NCBI RefSeq assembly: GCF_009696275.1
Contig: NZ_VUMI01000017.1
Coordinates: 39,233 to 103,232, forward strand
Direction of reading: 5' to 3'
DNA length: 64,000 nt
DNA from: Eisenbergiella porci
GTDB taxonomy: Bacteria > Bacillota > Clostridia > Lachnospirales > Lachnospiraceae
Position 1 is the first letter of the stretch, and the number at the start of each line of letters is the position of its first letter. Under the pieces are notes generated by a model that worked only from the letters and a program-made list of their open reading frames with translations, was not told where the DNA came from and ran no database searches. Below, one piece after another: positions 24,598-33,766 of the stretch. The position numbers and the translations under genes are program-made.

Positions 24598-26295
24598 TTA
24601 CGGATTGCCCGGTGCGATATGCCAATCATCATAGAGGGAGCCGCTGATCGTTACATCATCGGTGAGATTCATGGCGAGCATCCCCGCAGGCGTCCAAATA
24701 TCCATCACATGAGTATTGACCGTGTAGCTCCCGTCCGGGAACCAAACCGGCGAAAAATGCACCCGCTGGTTGTAGGTACTGTAAATGTTTTTGGCGAACT
24801 GGAACCGCGCCGTTGTTCCGCTGGTGAGCCGCTCCAACAGCCGCCAATAGGTTCCATAGCCAAACTCCGGGAAGTAGGATACGGCTGTCTGCCCATAGGT
24901 ATAATGCGACAGCGGAGCAGAGGTACTGACGGTTGCCGTAACAGTATTTGTTACACCATAGCCCGACTTCATCAAATCACCCGATGCGGTAGGAACTTTT
25001 TGGTCTGGCTCGATTCGGGTAGTGGCTGTCATGCTGGCGGAGTAATTGTCCCGGAAGAAATCATACCAACCTTCATCTACCCAATATCCTGTATTTTTAC
25101 CTGTACTATGCCACACCCAATAGGGGTGCCATTGCGCCCACCAGACACTCCAGGCGGCATAGGTTTTGGTTTCGCGGCTTGGGACGCTGCTGGCCGTCCA
25201 ACTTCCCATCGTATCGGTGGCTTTCGGGTCGGGCGGGTCGTTGCCGGAGAGATCTACCACCTTTGCCCGAATGGTGCTTTGGCTCAATGAGCCTTTGTTG
25301 GTGCTGACATAGATGGTAATATCCTGCGGCTCCGACGGTGTATGCCACTTTACCCAGGCAATCTGACTATCCCCCTCCGGGATCACAATATTGTTCATCC
25401 GGTAGGTGCTGCCGTTGATTGAGAAGGATACCGTGGCCGGGCTGTCAGGATTGATCTCCGATCCCGCATAGAGCGTTACCGGCGTGATGACATCTGTATC
25501 CACACGATACTCGTAGTCATAGTCGGTTGGCTCCGGCTGTTCGGGCGGGTCGGTAAACCATACAATACCCATACCCAGATAGGTGATAATAGTATCGTTG
25601 GAACAGGTCTTATTGGTAGCCCCTGTATAGGCCTGAAATCCCATATCCGCATATTCCAGGAACATAGCCAGCGGCAGGTTTTTATGGGTCAAACTCGTCA
25701 TGGTCTTACGCAAGGACCCGCCTGCCTGATTATCATAGAGCGCGGCTTCATGGGCAGTCATGGCCATCATAATTCCGTTGTGCTTAAAATAGGCGATTGG
25801 CTCCAAAAACAGCTTGTACTGTCCGCCAATCAGTTCCTCGTATGCGATTCCGGTCTGCTGCGCCACCAGTTTTACCGCATACTCGGAGCAGAAGTATTTC
25901 TTGATTTCTTCTATGCTGGCTTTCTTGCTGCCAGTGCTTATAATACGAGGCAACGCTATATCTGGCTTTTTACAGGTGTATCCACCTGTATTTGGTGAAA
26001 TACTGGCACCGTTGGCATACTGAATTTTGCTGACCTTTCCAAAATGAATCTTGATGGTTGGGGTTTGGCTGGATACATCAAATGGGGTAGACACTGGCTG
26101 CCCAGATTCCGCATCTACGACGGTGATGCGCACCCCCTCATTGCCAGGTGTCCAAGAGTTTTGTGAAGTCCCATCACCCATGCTGCCGCCACCGCCGTCC
26201 ACATTTCCGCTTCCTCCGGTATCTGCCAGGGCGCTCATAGGACAAATGCCCACCAGCAGCACAAGTGTGAGCAATACTACAAATATCCGCTTCAA
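24598..26295 (-). CDS. Secreted protein with signal peptide, unknown function (Tad/transfer-associated)
   Basis: This protein has about 565 residues from a TTG at 26295 with GGAGGTG upstream. The signal peptide is KRIFVVLLTLVLLVGICPMS then ALAD. A Gly/Ser linker and beta-rich domains follow, with many aromatic residues (WAAWSVWW-like region near 395) but no wall-sorting LPxTG or membrane anchor. It is placed next to the Tad pilin genes and downstream of a strong terminator. It could be a pilus-associated surface or mating-contact protein. No family was recognised. Confidence 0.6.
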   Translation of the reverse strand: MKRIFVVLLTLVLLVGICPMSALADTGGSGNVDGGGGSMGDGTSQNSWTPGNEGVRITVVDAESGQPVSTPFDVSSQTPTIKIHFGKVSKIQYANGASISPNTGGYTCKKPDIALPRIISTGSKKASIEEIKKYFCSEYAVKLVAQQTGIAYEELIGGQYKLFLEPIAYFKHNGIMMAMTAHEAALYDNQAGGSLRKTMTSLTHKNLPLAMFLEYADMGFQAYTGATNKTCSNDTIITYLGMGIVWFTDPPEQPEPTDYDYEYRVDTDVITPVTLYAGSEINPDSPATVSFSINGSTYRMNNIVIPEGDSQIAWVKWHTPSEPQDITIYVSTNKGSLSQSTIRAKVVDLSGNDPPDPKATDTMGSWTASSVPSRETKTYAAWSVWWAQWHPYWVWHSTGKNTGYWVDEGWYDFFRDNYSASMTATTRIEPDQKVPTASGDLMKSGYGVTNTVTATVSTSAPLSHYTYGQTAVSYFPEFGYGTYWRLLERLTSGTTARFQFAKNIYSTYNQRVHFSPVWFPDGSYTVNTHVMDIWTPAGMLAMNLTDDVTISGSLYDDWHIAPGNP

Positions 26296-26326
26296 AAACG
26301 CACCTCCAATCAATTTAGTTGAGGAC

Positions 26327-26358
26327 AAAAAAAGAGTACGGTATCGCTACCGTACTCT
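26327..26358 (-). terminator. Strong intrinsic terminator
   Basis: A perfect 11-bp stem (26333-26343 with 26348-26358, loop TCGC) is followed by seven T on the minus strand. It lies between the DUF6550-like gene and the secreted-protein gene. Confidence 0.85.
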
Positions 26359-26370
26359 CCGGGCTTGTTA

Positions 26371-26916
26371 TCAGCCCATGTTGCCGACCTGTTTGTTTAT
26401 ATCTCCATCGGAATGAACATTCTCCTGAACGGTGCCGCCGCCCTCGTCGGTGATCCAGCCAAAGCCCTCCAGATAAATGGACCCGTTCTGTGTGTCGCCG
26501 GTCTGGGGCTGGTTGCTGTCCGGCTCATGCACAATCGGCTCATCCTTTTCGCTGGCCGCCTGCTGTTCCTCCTGAGAAGGCGCCGGGGGCGGAGTGGTTT
26601 CGGGTTTCTTTTCGCTGTCGGTCAGGTTAACGTCCACCTGATCTTCTTCCTCCACATCCAAAACAGCGTCAGTCTGGTTCTGGCTGTCTGTTGCTTCGGG
26701 TTTCGAGGCGTCCGGCACCACTACCAGCGGTTCACTGGAGCTACTGTCCGGGGTATTGCTGCTATCCATATCCTCGGCAGATACATCCGAGGGGGTGGAT
26801 GCCGGATCAACGGTTGTGGTCTGCCCACCCTTGCCCAACAGCACTGCGGCAATCACAATTACCACAACGGCGGCTGCGCCAAGAACGGCCAACAGCTTCT
26901 TGTTTTTTGCACTCAT
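26371..26916 (-). CDS. DUF6550-like membrane-anchored low-complexity protein
   Basis: This is a 181-residue protein. An N-terminal transmembrane helix (LLAVLGAAAVVVIVIAAVLL) is followed by a long Ser/Pro/Glu/Asp-rich extracellular linker and a short conserved end (SIYLEGFGWITDEGGGT then GNMG). This layout matches proteins I know as DUF6550 from clostridial ICEs. It is probably a surface-exposed stalk. It lies beside the Tad pilin genes and is followed by a terminator. Confidence 0.6.
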   Translation of the reverse strand: MSAKNKKLLAVLGAAAVVVIVIAAVLLGKGGQTTTVDPASTPSDVSAEDMDSSNTPDSSSSEPLVVVPDASKPEATDSQNQTDAVLDVEEEDQVDVNLTDSEKKPETTPPPAPSQEEQQAASEKDEPIVHEPDSNQPQTGDTQNGSIYLEGFGWITDEGGGTVQENVHSDGDINKQVGNMG

Positions 26917-27068
26917 TTGAAAACCTCCTTGTGCGGTGATTTTATATTAAAATGATGGTAATATTTCTTGCCATCATTATACCATTTGCACAAATACGGC
27001 GTCCAGGTGTGATTCCTGCCAAATATTTTTTTGCGCTATGGAAAAGCGGCAGGGCGAAATACACAAAA

Positions 27069-27620
27069 TTAAAACCTGGGAACATATTTGGCGTTGAGTT
27101 TCATGGTGATCTGCATGGGGGGCAGATGCCCGAACCCAAAGGAAAGCGGCACATCAACGGTGATCGTTCCTGTGACATTGAGCTGCGTAATGCCATCCGG
27201 CACAGACGGGGCCAGCGGAGCATTTTCTACATCCAGTTGCAGGTCGTACAGTCGATACTCCAAATTCTCGCCGCTGTACTTTACATACTGCCCGCCCTCG
27301 TATTCAATGCCCAAAACATCTTGCAAGCGGGCGTACACATTGCCGCTGGTAACATTCTGTGACCAGGACGAACCGGCAAGCTGGTAGCCACCGGAGTAAC
27401 CCTCACGCAAACCGGCATAGGCTTCATCCCAATTCTCGGTGACTGCATCTACAATGGCGGACTGGACGGAATCGCGCACCCCCTGTGCAACGATCATCAA
27501 GCGCATATACTCAAAGGTCACACAGACCAGAATCAGGCAGCAGAGGACAACAGCCAAAATCATCGGTACGCCTTGCCCGGATTTGCTTTTCAGGACTTCT
27601 CGAATCTTCTTCACTTCCAA
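27069..27620 (-). CDS. TadE-like minor pilin / pseudopilin
   Basis: This is a 183-residue protein. A short basic leader with a G-V-P-type start (KSKSGQGVPM) precedes one hydrophobic helix (ILAVVLCCLILVCVTFEYMR), the arrangement of TadE/TadF pseudopilins processed by the prepilin peptidase. The mature part is soluble and beta-rich. The start is TTG 27620 with GGAGGTG upstream, overlapping the DUF4320 gene by 10 bases. The partner peptidase is at 34650-35096. Confidence 0.65.
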   Translation of the reverse strand: MEVKKIREVLKSKSGQGVPMILAVVLCCLILVCVTFEYMRLMIVAQGVRDSVQSAIVDAVTENWDEAYAGLREGYSGGYQLAGSSWSQNVTSGNVYARLQDVLGIEYEGGQYVKYSGENLEYRLYDLQLDVENAPLAPSVPDGITQLNVTGTITVDVPLSFGFGHLPPMQITMKLNAKYVPRF

Positions 27621-28006
27621 TACACCTCCGAAGTCCCACTGGCCTTTGCTGTCAGAGTGACAGGAAAGGATGCAAACTCACCGAACAGTCCGATATTGAC
27701 GGTGGTTGTGAGGGTCACTTCCACCTCGTTGCCGAGCTGGATTTTTCCGGTGTTGCTCCATGAGATATTGGGGTCAAGTCCGGTTTGCTCCCGCAAATCC
27801 GCCGCTTTTGCGTTTGTAGCAGAGCCAACCTGCCCATTGATTTCCGCAGTCCGAACCAATTCGTCCGCAAAAACATCAAGGTTTTGCTTTGCCACGAACA
27901 CCGGCGCAATGCGGACCACCAAAGCCAGAACCATTGCAATCGCCAGGACCAGGACACACACATCTACAAAACCCTCGCCCCGTTTGTCCTTCAGAAGTCG
28001 TTTCAC
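27611..28006 (-). CDS. DUF4320 family pilin-like protein
   Basis: This protein has about 131 residues from GTG 28006, with GGAGGTGG upstream. It begins KRLLKDKRGEGFVDVCVLVL, a G-E-G-F-type leader and single helix, then a small extracellular domain. This is the DUF4320 layout seen beside Tad genes in clostridial elements. It probably is the major or a minor Tad pilin. It overlaps the TadE-like gene. Confidence 0.7.
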   Translation of the reverse strand: MKRLLKDKRGEGFVDVCVLVLAIAMVLALVVRIAPVFVAKQNLDVFADELVRTAEINGQVGSATNAKAADLREQTGLDPNISWSNTGKIQLGNEVEVTLTTTVNIGLFGEFASFPVTLTAKASGTSEVYWK

Positions 28007-28022
28007 GCTTTCACCACCTCCT

Positions 28023-28895
28023 TTAGAACAGGTCGCCAAAGGCTTCCAGCACCACATAGCCCAGAACACCCAGATACATCAGCAGGAAACAGCCCAGCAG
28101 CATGAAGGAATACTTGCGCATTTTCCCCGGCTGCTTCATGGCCTCCAGTTTCAGTTTTTGAAGTTCCAACTGCTTGAAGGTCATAGAAAGCATCTGGAAA
28201 TACATGATACCGTTATCGCCGCGCTTGACCGAGATCAAGCCGCGCACCACATCGGACAGCATGGTACTTCCAATCCGGCTCTCCATGCGGGTGAGTGCGT
28301 TTTCCTCGTTGCCGGATGCCATATCCGCAATCGTGATTTCCAGTTCCCGCTTCATGGCATGACCGGCATTTCTCTGGTAGGATTTCAGGATGTTCAGCAC
28401 ATCACGGGATGCCCTGAGTTCCTGTTCAATGGTGTTTACAAATCTGGGCAGCTCGGCTTCGATTTCTTCCCGGCGCTGCTGAACGATCTCGTCCGCTCGT
28501 TTCTGTTCTTTGAAGTAAACTGCCACCGCCAGAAACACAATGACCGGCGCAAGGATCGGGAAAATCAGAAGAGCCGGGATAATCAGCAGAGCAATCAGCC
28601 CAGCCTTTACCCAGGCCGCCGCAATATAGGTTTCCGGGGACATTTTAATTTCAGCGGATTTCAACTGCGCCTCCAGCTTCTTCCGCTTATAGTTGTCCAG
28701 ATGTACCAGTGGCGAAAGCCGCGCCGCCATATCGAACAGGACAGCGTTGATGCTGCCTTTCTGTGACTTCCCACGGCTCGTTACGGTCAGAACCGCCTTT
28801 GTGCTTGCGGAAGTCGGCAGCCGGAGCAGCCCGGCCAATAAAAAGAACGCTCCCAGGACAAAGAGCGTCCCAAAGCATAGTAAAATGAGATACAA
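28023..28895 (-). CDS. TadC-like type II secretion F-domain protein
   Basis: This protein has about 290 residues from TTG 28895, with GAGGTGA upstream; the longer frame to 29129 is an artefact over the XF1762 gene. It has N-terminal helices (VLYLILLCFGTLFVLGAFFL), a cytoplasmic T2SSF domain (LPRFVNTIEQELRASRDVLN) and two C-terminal helices. TadB and TadC form the inner-membrane platform of the Tad pilus. It is separated from TadB (30719-31648) by the Fic and XF1762 genes, which is unusual. Confidence 0.75.
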   Translation of the reverse strand: MYLILLCFGTLFVLGAFFLLAGLLRLPTSASTKAVLTVTSRGKSQKGSINAVLFDMAARLSPLVHLDNYKRKKLEAQLKSAEIKMSPETYIAAAWVKAGLIALLIIPALLIFPILAPVIVFLAVAVYFKEQKRADEIVQQRREEIEAELPRFVNTIEQELRASRDVLNILKSYQRNAGHAMKRELEITIADMASGNEENALTRMESRIGSTMLSDVVRGLISVKRGDNGIMYFQMLSMTFKQLELQKLKLEAMKQPGKMRKYSFMLLGCFLLMYLGVLGYVVLEAFGDLF

Positions 28896-28903
28896 AACTC
28901 GCG

Positions 28904-29404
28904 TCACCTCAATTCTTTGTAATAGAGCCGTTTGGGGCCGGTGTTGCGGCTGTCGGCTCTGGGGCGCCCCGGCACATTCCAGTTCCCGCCGCCTCGCAGT
29001 CCCGGCGCACATTGCCAGCCGGAAGCCCGCAGGCTGGCTCCGTTTTCGGTTGCCAGGGTGTAGGTGATGATTTTCTGATAGCCCATCAGCTTCGCAATCC
29101 GGGCGCACCGGCTGTAAAGGAAGCTGCACCCGTTGTCAATACCATCGGTGCAAAGCCGGGTCACTTCCGCTGTTTTCCCATCATCCAGTCGGCGGGCAAC
29201 GGGGCGCCCCACAATCGCAACTCCATGAACGGCGTCCAGATCGTCTGCGACAGCTACGCAGAATTTACAGCCCTGCACACGACCGTTGTGGCGGTGGTGC
29301 TTTTCAATAAAAGCGTTTGCTTCTCGCAAAGTGATCGAAATAATCTTCGTAGCATTCGCCTCCCAATAAAAAACGCCCACCAGATGGTGAGCGTTTTGGG
29401 TCAA
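28904..29404 (-). CDS. XF1762 family protein (GNAT-like)
   Basis: The conserved part (from ISITLREANAFIEKHHRHN to the end, ending TGPKRLYYK) matches the XF1762 family: HHRHN, GRPVARRLDDGKTAEVTRLC, and a GNAT-like fold. Phage and plasmid members have unknown function. The start is uncertain. The TTG at 29404 overlaps the Fic stop, but a terminator hairpin lies within the first 12 codons. A GGGAGG site near 29362 points to a start after it, with no in-frame ATG, GTG or TTG before 29329. It sits between Fic and TadC. Confidence 0.65.
   Translation of the reverse strand: MTQNAHHLVGVFYWEANATKIISITLREANAFIEKHHRHNGRVQGCKFCVAVADDLDAVHGVAIVGRPVARRLDDGKTAEVTRLCTDGIDNGCSFLYSRCARIAKLMGYQKIITYTLATENGASLRASGWQCAPGLRGGGNWNVPGRPRADSRNTGPKRLYYKELR
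29368..29397 (-). terminator. Intrinsic terminator after the Fic gene
   Basis: A 12-bp stem with one wobble (29370-29381 with 29386-29397, loop AGAT) is followed by six T on the minus strand, directly after the Fic stop. It isolates Fic transcription from the downstream Tad genes. Confidence 0.8.
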
Positions 29405-30570
29405 GTGTCTTTTCTTAAAATATCCAAGTATTCAGAGTATGCGTAAATGCGTGTTTTTCCAGCCTGTTCACTTTGTTTCAGGATTCCTTTTCCCTCCAGA
29501 ACGGCCACGGCTCTTGCAACTGTATTGTAAGCCACATCTAAAGCATGAGAGGTTTTTTTGATTTCAATGATTGGATTGGCCTCTAAATAAGCAAACAGTC
29601 TTTTTAATGTATCAGCCTGCCGTTTTGCCACACCGTCCATGAGCAGCACCATATTTTTATCATGCAAGGCTGTCAGTTGGTCGATTGTGTGGATGGCATC
29701 CTCCGCCGATTCCATGACTGCCTGCAAAAAGAAGTTAATCCATTGCTCATAGTTTCCTTTCCGACGAACCTCTGTCATGCGGTCATAGTATTCGATGCGG
29801 TTCCGTTTTAGGAAGTAAGAGATATACAGCGCTGGAGTCGTCAAAATCTTCTTTTCCATCAGAAATAGCGTGATCAGAAGCCGTCCCACACGCCCATTTC
29901 CGTCCAAAAAGGGATGGATGGTTTCAAACTGATAGTGAATCAGTGCTGCACGAACCAGAGGGTCCAAACTATCCTCCGAGTTCATGTATTTCTCCAAGTC
30001 TGAGATGGCTTCATTCATATCCTCTGGATTGGGTGGAATATATCTTGCGTTTTTCAGTGTGCTTCCCTGACCGCCAATCCAGTTCTGAGAGAATCGGAAC
30101 TCACCGGGATTTTTTTCTTGTCCCCTGACACCTTCCATCAGTACCGCATGGGTTTCCTTTATCAAACGGTTACACAGAGGAAGTCCCTGAAGGCGCTTTA
30201 TGGCAAATTCGCTTGCCTTAATGTAGTTGATAACATCCGCCACATTCCGATTGGCATTTTCGTCCAGAAGCGGGTCAAGTACATCATCAAGTGTCGCCTG
30301 TGTACCTTCAATCTGCGAGGACAAAAGCGCTTCTTTCCGCACATACATGGAAACAAATAAGTCCATATTTGGAATACGGGCGGCAAGTCCCTCCAAAAGT
30401 GCAAGCTGCCGGTTTGCCTGTATTAAAATTGTTAAGCCCTCATTTCCTAAATCAACGGGCGGTGCAGGTGGCAGCGGAGCTGGGACAAATGATTGATAGG
30501 CCATCTCGCCGGACAGATTTGACTTGAAATAGCCTGCTCGATTTTCCAAAACCTTCAACTCCCTTCGCAT
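29401..30570 (-). CDS. Fic domain protein (class II, N-terminal inhibitory motif) with winged helix
   Basis: This protein has about 389 residues. The catalytic Fic motif is HPFLDGNGRVGR near residue 215, and an N-terminal inhibitory SSQIEGT near 88 matches the class II (S/T)xxxE(G/N) helix. The N-terminal Fic_N-type region and a C-terminal winged helix (KTSHALDVAYNTVARAVAVL) complete the layout. Such enzymes transfer AMP or other nucleotides to target proteins. The start is chosen as ATG 30570; GTG 30582 and TTG 30549 are possible. It has its own terminator and repeated upstream motifs, so it is an independent unit within the Tad locus, possibly a toxin or regulator. Confidence 0.85.
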   Translation of the reverse strand: MRRELKVLENRAGYFKSNLSGEMAYQSFVPAPLPPAPPVDLGNEGLTILIQANRQLALLEGLAARIPNMDLFVSMYVRKEALLSSQIEGTQATLDDVLDPLLDENANRNVADVINYIKASEFAIKRLQGLPLCNRLIKETHAVLMEGVRGQEKNPGEFRFSQNWIGGQGSTLKNARYIPPNPEDMNEAISDLEKYMNSEDSLDPLVRAALIHYQFETIHPFLDGNGRVGRLLITLFLMEKKILTTPALYISYFLKRNRIEYYDRMTEVRRKGNYEQWINFFLQAVMESAEDAIHTIDQLTALHDKNMVLLMDGVAKRQADTLKRLFAYLEANPIIEIKKTSHALDVAYNTVARAVAVLEGKGILKQSEQAGKTRIYAYSEYLDILRKDT

Positions 30571-30582
30571 TTTCAAAATCAC

Positions 30583-30720
30583 AAGTGGAAATTTTAATGC
30601 TTATTATACCACTTTTATTTCCACTAATCAATAAAAACAGAAATACAGGTTACTTCATATTTCCGCAAAATGCGACTAACGGAGTTTTCTGGCTGGGTTT
30701 CACGATGGATATTTCCACTT
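30583..30720. promoter_or_regulatory. Repeated AAGTGGAAAT motifs upstream of fic
   Basis: AAGTGGAAAT (30583-30592), its inverted form ATTTCCACT (30617-30625) and again ATTTCCACTT (30711-30720) surround a low-GC stretch with a TTATTATACC block. They are likely operators of the Fic protein's winged helix or of another regulator. The region is AT-rich, unlike its neighbours. Confidence 0.5.
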
Positions 30721-31648
30721 ATCGTTTGTATTCCACAGGCTTGGTGAGCCGAATCACCGCCGCAAACGAGATCAGCAGCACCAGCAGACACACCGCCAGA
30801 ATCCCTTTGCCAAAGCCCGTATTTACAAGCACATCGTACCAGTCTTTGTTCAGGAAGTATAACAATGGGATGTTGCCAATGAGCAGGAACGCCATTGTGA
30901 TAAATTCCTTGAAAGGCTCATAAAGCAAATAGTCCAGTTCCGCCGCAACAATCCGCATATCCGAGAGTTTCCCGATGATCGGGGTGAGCGTGCTTTTCAG
31001 GCTCTTATCGTCCTGACAGGCGATTGCGGCATCCACCCATTCCCGAAACACATAATTGTCCAGCTTGGGCTTCATGTTGGAGAGCGCCTGTTTCACATCG
31101 GTGCTTATCATATTGGTTTCGGCCAAGAAGCCCCGGAACACATCTGCCACAGGTGGGTTCAGATAGTGAATGTTTTCTTCCACAGCGGTTATCATGCTTT
31201 CGCTGCGCAGATAGGAACTTGTGATGATAGACAGTCCGGTTTCAATCTCGTTGTTCATCAGCTTTTTATAGCTGTGAGAGGTGAACAGGACATACCAGAA
31301 CGGGAGCAGGCCCATCCCGGCCGCCAAAACCGGCAGCATAAAGTAGTTCTGAATCACAATACAGATCACAGCGCCCATTGCCGCCAGGAACAGCGAAAAG
31401 GCACAGACGGCGGCAAACTTTCCACCCTTTCCGGTGAGGATCAGCATCTCCCGTGCTTCCAGCACGGTTTTACGGATGCCCTTCGGCTCTTTGGGGTGGT
31501 TGACCTGCTGGATTCGCTTGGAAATCGGCTGTCGCCGCCCAGAAAGCGGCTTGGTCAGTTCCTCCGCAAAGGTAAAGGGCGTCATACCTAAAATGAGGAA
31601 GATACCCGTCAGCATCCCGGCAAAGGCCAGCAAAATCAATAGAATCAC
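30719..31648 (-). CDS. TadB-like type II secretion F-domain protein
   Basis: This is a 309-residue protein. N-terminal helix, cytoplasmic linker with basic residues, then helices and a T2SSF domain (NNEIETGLSIITSSYLRSES, then AVEENIHYLNPPVADVFRGF), and two C-terminal helices. It is the platform protein of the Tad pilus. It starts at GTG 31648 with GGAGGAAA upstream, overlapping the TadA gene by 4 bases. The last bases overlap the third Fic-operator motif. Confidence 0.75.
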   Translation of the reverse strand: MILLILLAFAGMLTGIFLILGMTPFTFAEELTKPLSGRRQPISKRIQQVNHPKEPKGIRKTVLEAREMLILTGKGGKFAAVCAFSLFLAAMGAVICIVIQNYFMLPVLAAGMGLLPFWYVLFTSHSYKKLMNNEIETGLSIITSSYLRSESMITAVEENIHYLNPPVADVFRGFLAETNMISTDVKQALSNMKPKLDNYVFREWVDAAIACQDDKSLKSTLTPIIGKLSDMRIVAAELDYLLYEPFKEFITMAFLLIGNIPLLYFLNKDWYDVLVNTGFGKGILAVCLLVLLISFAAVIRLTKPVEYKR

Positions 31649-33021
31649 GCAGTTTCCTCCTTTCCAGTATCCAGTTTTACACCGCCACCAGCGATACGCT
31701 CCAGCAGACGGGGCGGCATACCGTTTTCCAAAAGCCGCTTTTGCAGGCTGGCCGAGATCGTGGATACCTTTTGAAACTCGCCATGCACCTTTACCTTGCC
31801 ATCTTGGATAGAGGTTTCCGACACATGATAGCGGTAGAGGGTGTGGAGCTGCCGGGTGCCGTCCTCCAGAATCTCACATTCGGTGATCTCCATGACACGG
31901 CGGCTGTTGTCCTCCAGCTTCTTTACAAACAGAACGATGGGAAACGCTTCCGTCACCAGGTTATACAGGGTTTTATCGCCCATGTCGTATTTCTGGGTAC
32001 ACAGCGTCACCATACGGTAATAGGTTGCTTTGCAGCTATTGGCATGGGTGGTGGTGATAACTGCGTGGCCGGTGCGGGCCGCCTCCTGTGCGGCGAATGC
32101 CTCGGCCGATTTCATCTCACCGACACACACAATGTCCGGGTTACAGGTCAGGGCAAACTCCAACAGGCGCTCCTGATCGTAGTTCTGCTTGGGATCGTCA
32201 GAAAAACGGGTAACGGTATGGACTACATTGTTGATGACATTTCCTTCGGCATCCTCTTTCACAAGGTCAAATTCGCGGCACCCGTTTTCAATGGTGAAGA
32301 TTCTCTTTTCGTTGGGAATGGTGGAGAGAATCCAGCTCATCAGCGTGGTTTTACCGCTGCCGGTGGAACCAGTCACACAGATGGACAAACCAAACCGGAG
32401 AACTTCGGCCAGAAAGTCCAGCATTTCGGCGGTGGCTGTCCCGTAGCCAATGAAATCATCCCGGCTCAGCTTCTTGGGATTCACGATACGAATGGATGCA
32501 GCTACGCCCTTTTCTTTGTCTGTGAGCGGATTCCCCAGGACTGTGATACGGATTTTATTGGAGAGATGGCCCACCACACCCGGCTGGCTGTTATCCAGGA
32601 TCATGCCGGACTTATGAAGGAGTCTGCGGATTACATCAACAGCGTGCTGGGGGGTCTGGAACCGCTCTTTGGTGGGAACCACACGCCCATCCGCATAGGT
32701 GATTTTTACATCTTTCCACGAATTGATGTTAATTTCCTCCACATCATTTGCGAAAAGATAGGGCGTCAGAAAGGAGAACTCGGCCATTTCCGTATAGAGT
32801 TTGGCAATCAGTTCCTCATGGCTCATACCCTCAACGCCCAGACTGTAATCGTTGAGATATTTTGCAATGTATGCGGTGATCTGCTGGTGCTGTTCCTCCG
32901 GGTTATCGGTAATCAGGGTCGAATACTTACTGGCGAGATATTCCTGAATCTCTGCCAGCACTTCGGGAAATGTCCGCTTGTTCCTGCTGGTATTGAAGAA
33001 CAGGTCAATATTACTTACCAT
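31645..33021 (-). CDS. tadA: TadA/CpaF secretion ATPase
   Basis: This protein has about 458 residues from ATG 33021, with GGAGGTG upstream. Motifs are Walker A VTGSTGSGKTTLMSWIL near residue 235, the Asp box IENGCREFDL, and Walker B region PDIVCVGEMKSAEAFAAQEA followed by TGHAVITTTHANS. This is the VirB11/CpaF family hexameric ATPase that drives Tad pilus assembly. In this element it could serve the pilus, the transfer apparatus or both, since no other VirB11 is present. Confidence 0.9.
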   Translation of the reverse strand: MVSNIDLFFNTSRNKRTFPEVLAEIQEYLASKYSTLITDNPEEQHQQITAYIAKYLNDYSLGVEGMSHEELIAKLYTEMAEFSFLTPYLFANDVEEININSWKDVKITYADGRVVPTKERFQTPQHAVDVIRRLLHKSGMILDNSQPGVVGHLSNKIRITVLGNPLTDKEKGVAASIRIVNPKKLSRDDFIGYGTATAEMLDFLAEVLRFGLSICVTGSTGSGKTTLMSWILSTIPNEKRIFTIENGCREFDLVKEDAEGNVINNVVHTVTRFSDDPKQNYDQERLLEFALTCNPDIVCVGEMKSAEAFAAQEAARTGHAVITTTHANSCKATYYRMVTLCTQKYDMGDKTLYNLVTEAFPIVLFVKKLEDNSRRVMEITECEILEDGTRQLHTLYRYHVSETSIQDGKVKVHGEFQKVSTISASLQKRLLENGMPPRLLERIAGGGVKLDTGKEETA

Positions 33022-33766
33022 CTCCGAACACCTCCCCGGCAATGGCGGCAATGACCGGCTCATAGGTCTTGGCCTCTTTACCGGAAAGCGGTTCCAGCAG
33101 CTTCAGCGTCGCCGCCTGTTCCTCCAGCGAGGGAAGATACGGCAGCCGGTATTTCACACCGCCAAAGGAGTTCTCATATTCGCTGCCGCCCTGATAAGGG
33201 CGCGTGTTGGACAGCGCCTTGATGTGCTGTTCCGGCTTGAACTTTCTGTCTGCGACAAGCGGAAGATAGGACGAGAAGTAGGAGATGGCCTTCAGGTCAC
33301 AGCTGCACACCCGCAGCACATCATCCGCCACCTCCAGCGCAGTGGTCGCCAGCACATTGCCGGTCAAAAGGCTGGTGCAGTCCACAATCACATAGTCTGC
33401 GATGTGCCGCAGCAGGACCAGCATATCCACCGCCTTTTCCTTGCTGTACTCCGCATGGGTAAAGACATTTTCACCGGACTTGTAGCCCAAAAAGCTGATA
33501 TAGGGGTTTTTCTCACAGGGAACGCAGGTCTTGAGGACCTGTTCCTGTGTCATTCCGGGAGCCGCCAGCAGTTCACCCACGGACACATCCGGCAGTTTCT
33601 TTTCGCTGACCACAGCCGGAAGCGTGGGCACCGTCACATCGGTAAACACCAGCACCACATTTTTCTTCCGCTTGGACAATTCCAGGGCCAGTTTGACCGC
33701 AGTTACGGTTTTCCCACCCCCAGGGCTGCCCCACACGGCAAGCATCTGTTTTTGCTTATTCGCCAT
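33011..33766 (-). CDS. TadZ/ParA-like ATPase of the Tad locus
   Basis: This protein has about 251 residues from ATG 33766, with GGAGGTTG upstream; the longer frame to 34003 overlaps the CpaB gene. The P-loop is VWGSPGGGKTVTAVKLALEL near residue 12, and YVIVDCTSLL is the Walker B-like strand. It lies between TadA and CpaB, the position of TadZ in tad operons. It differs from the longer CpaE-like protein at 17687-18718 in having an intact P-loop and no receiver-like half. Confidence 0.65.
   Translation of the reverse strand: MANKQKQMLAVWGSPGGGKTVTAVKLALELSKRKKNVVLVFTDVTVPTLPAVVSEKKLPDVSVGELLAAPGMTQEQVLKTCVPCEKNPYISFLGYKSGENVFTHAEYSKEKAVDMLVLLRHIADYVIVDCTSLLTGNVLATTALEVADDVLRVCSCDLKAISYFSSYLPLVADRKFKPEQHIKALSNTRPYQGGSEYENSFGGVKYRLPYLPSLEEQAATLKLLEPLSGKEAKTYEPVIAAIAGEVFGDGK

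Noticed and set aside
31741..33054. Plus-strand ORF of 437 codons opposite TadA
   Set aside because: It is a shadow of the GC-rich TadA gene, without a recognisable domain.
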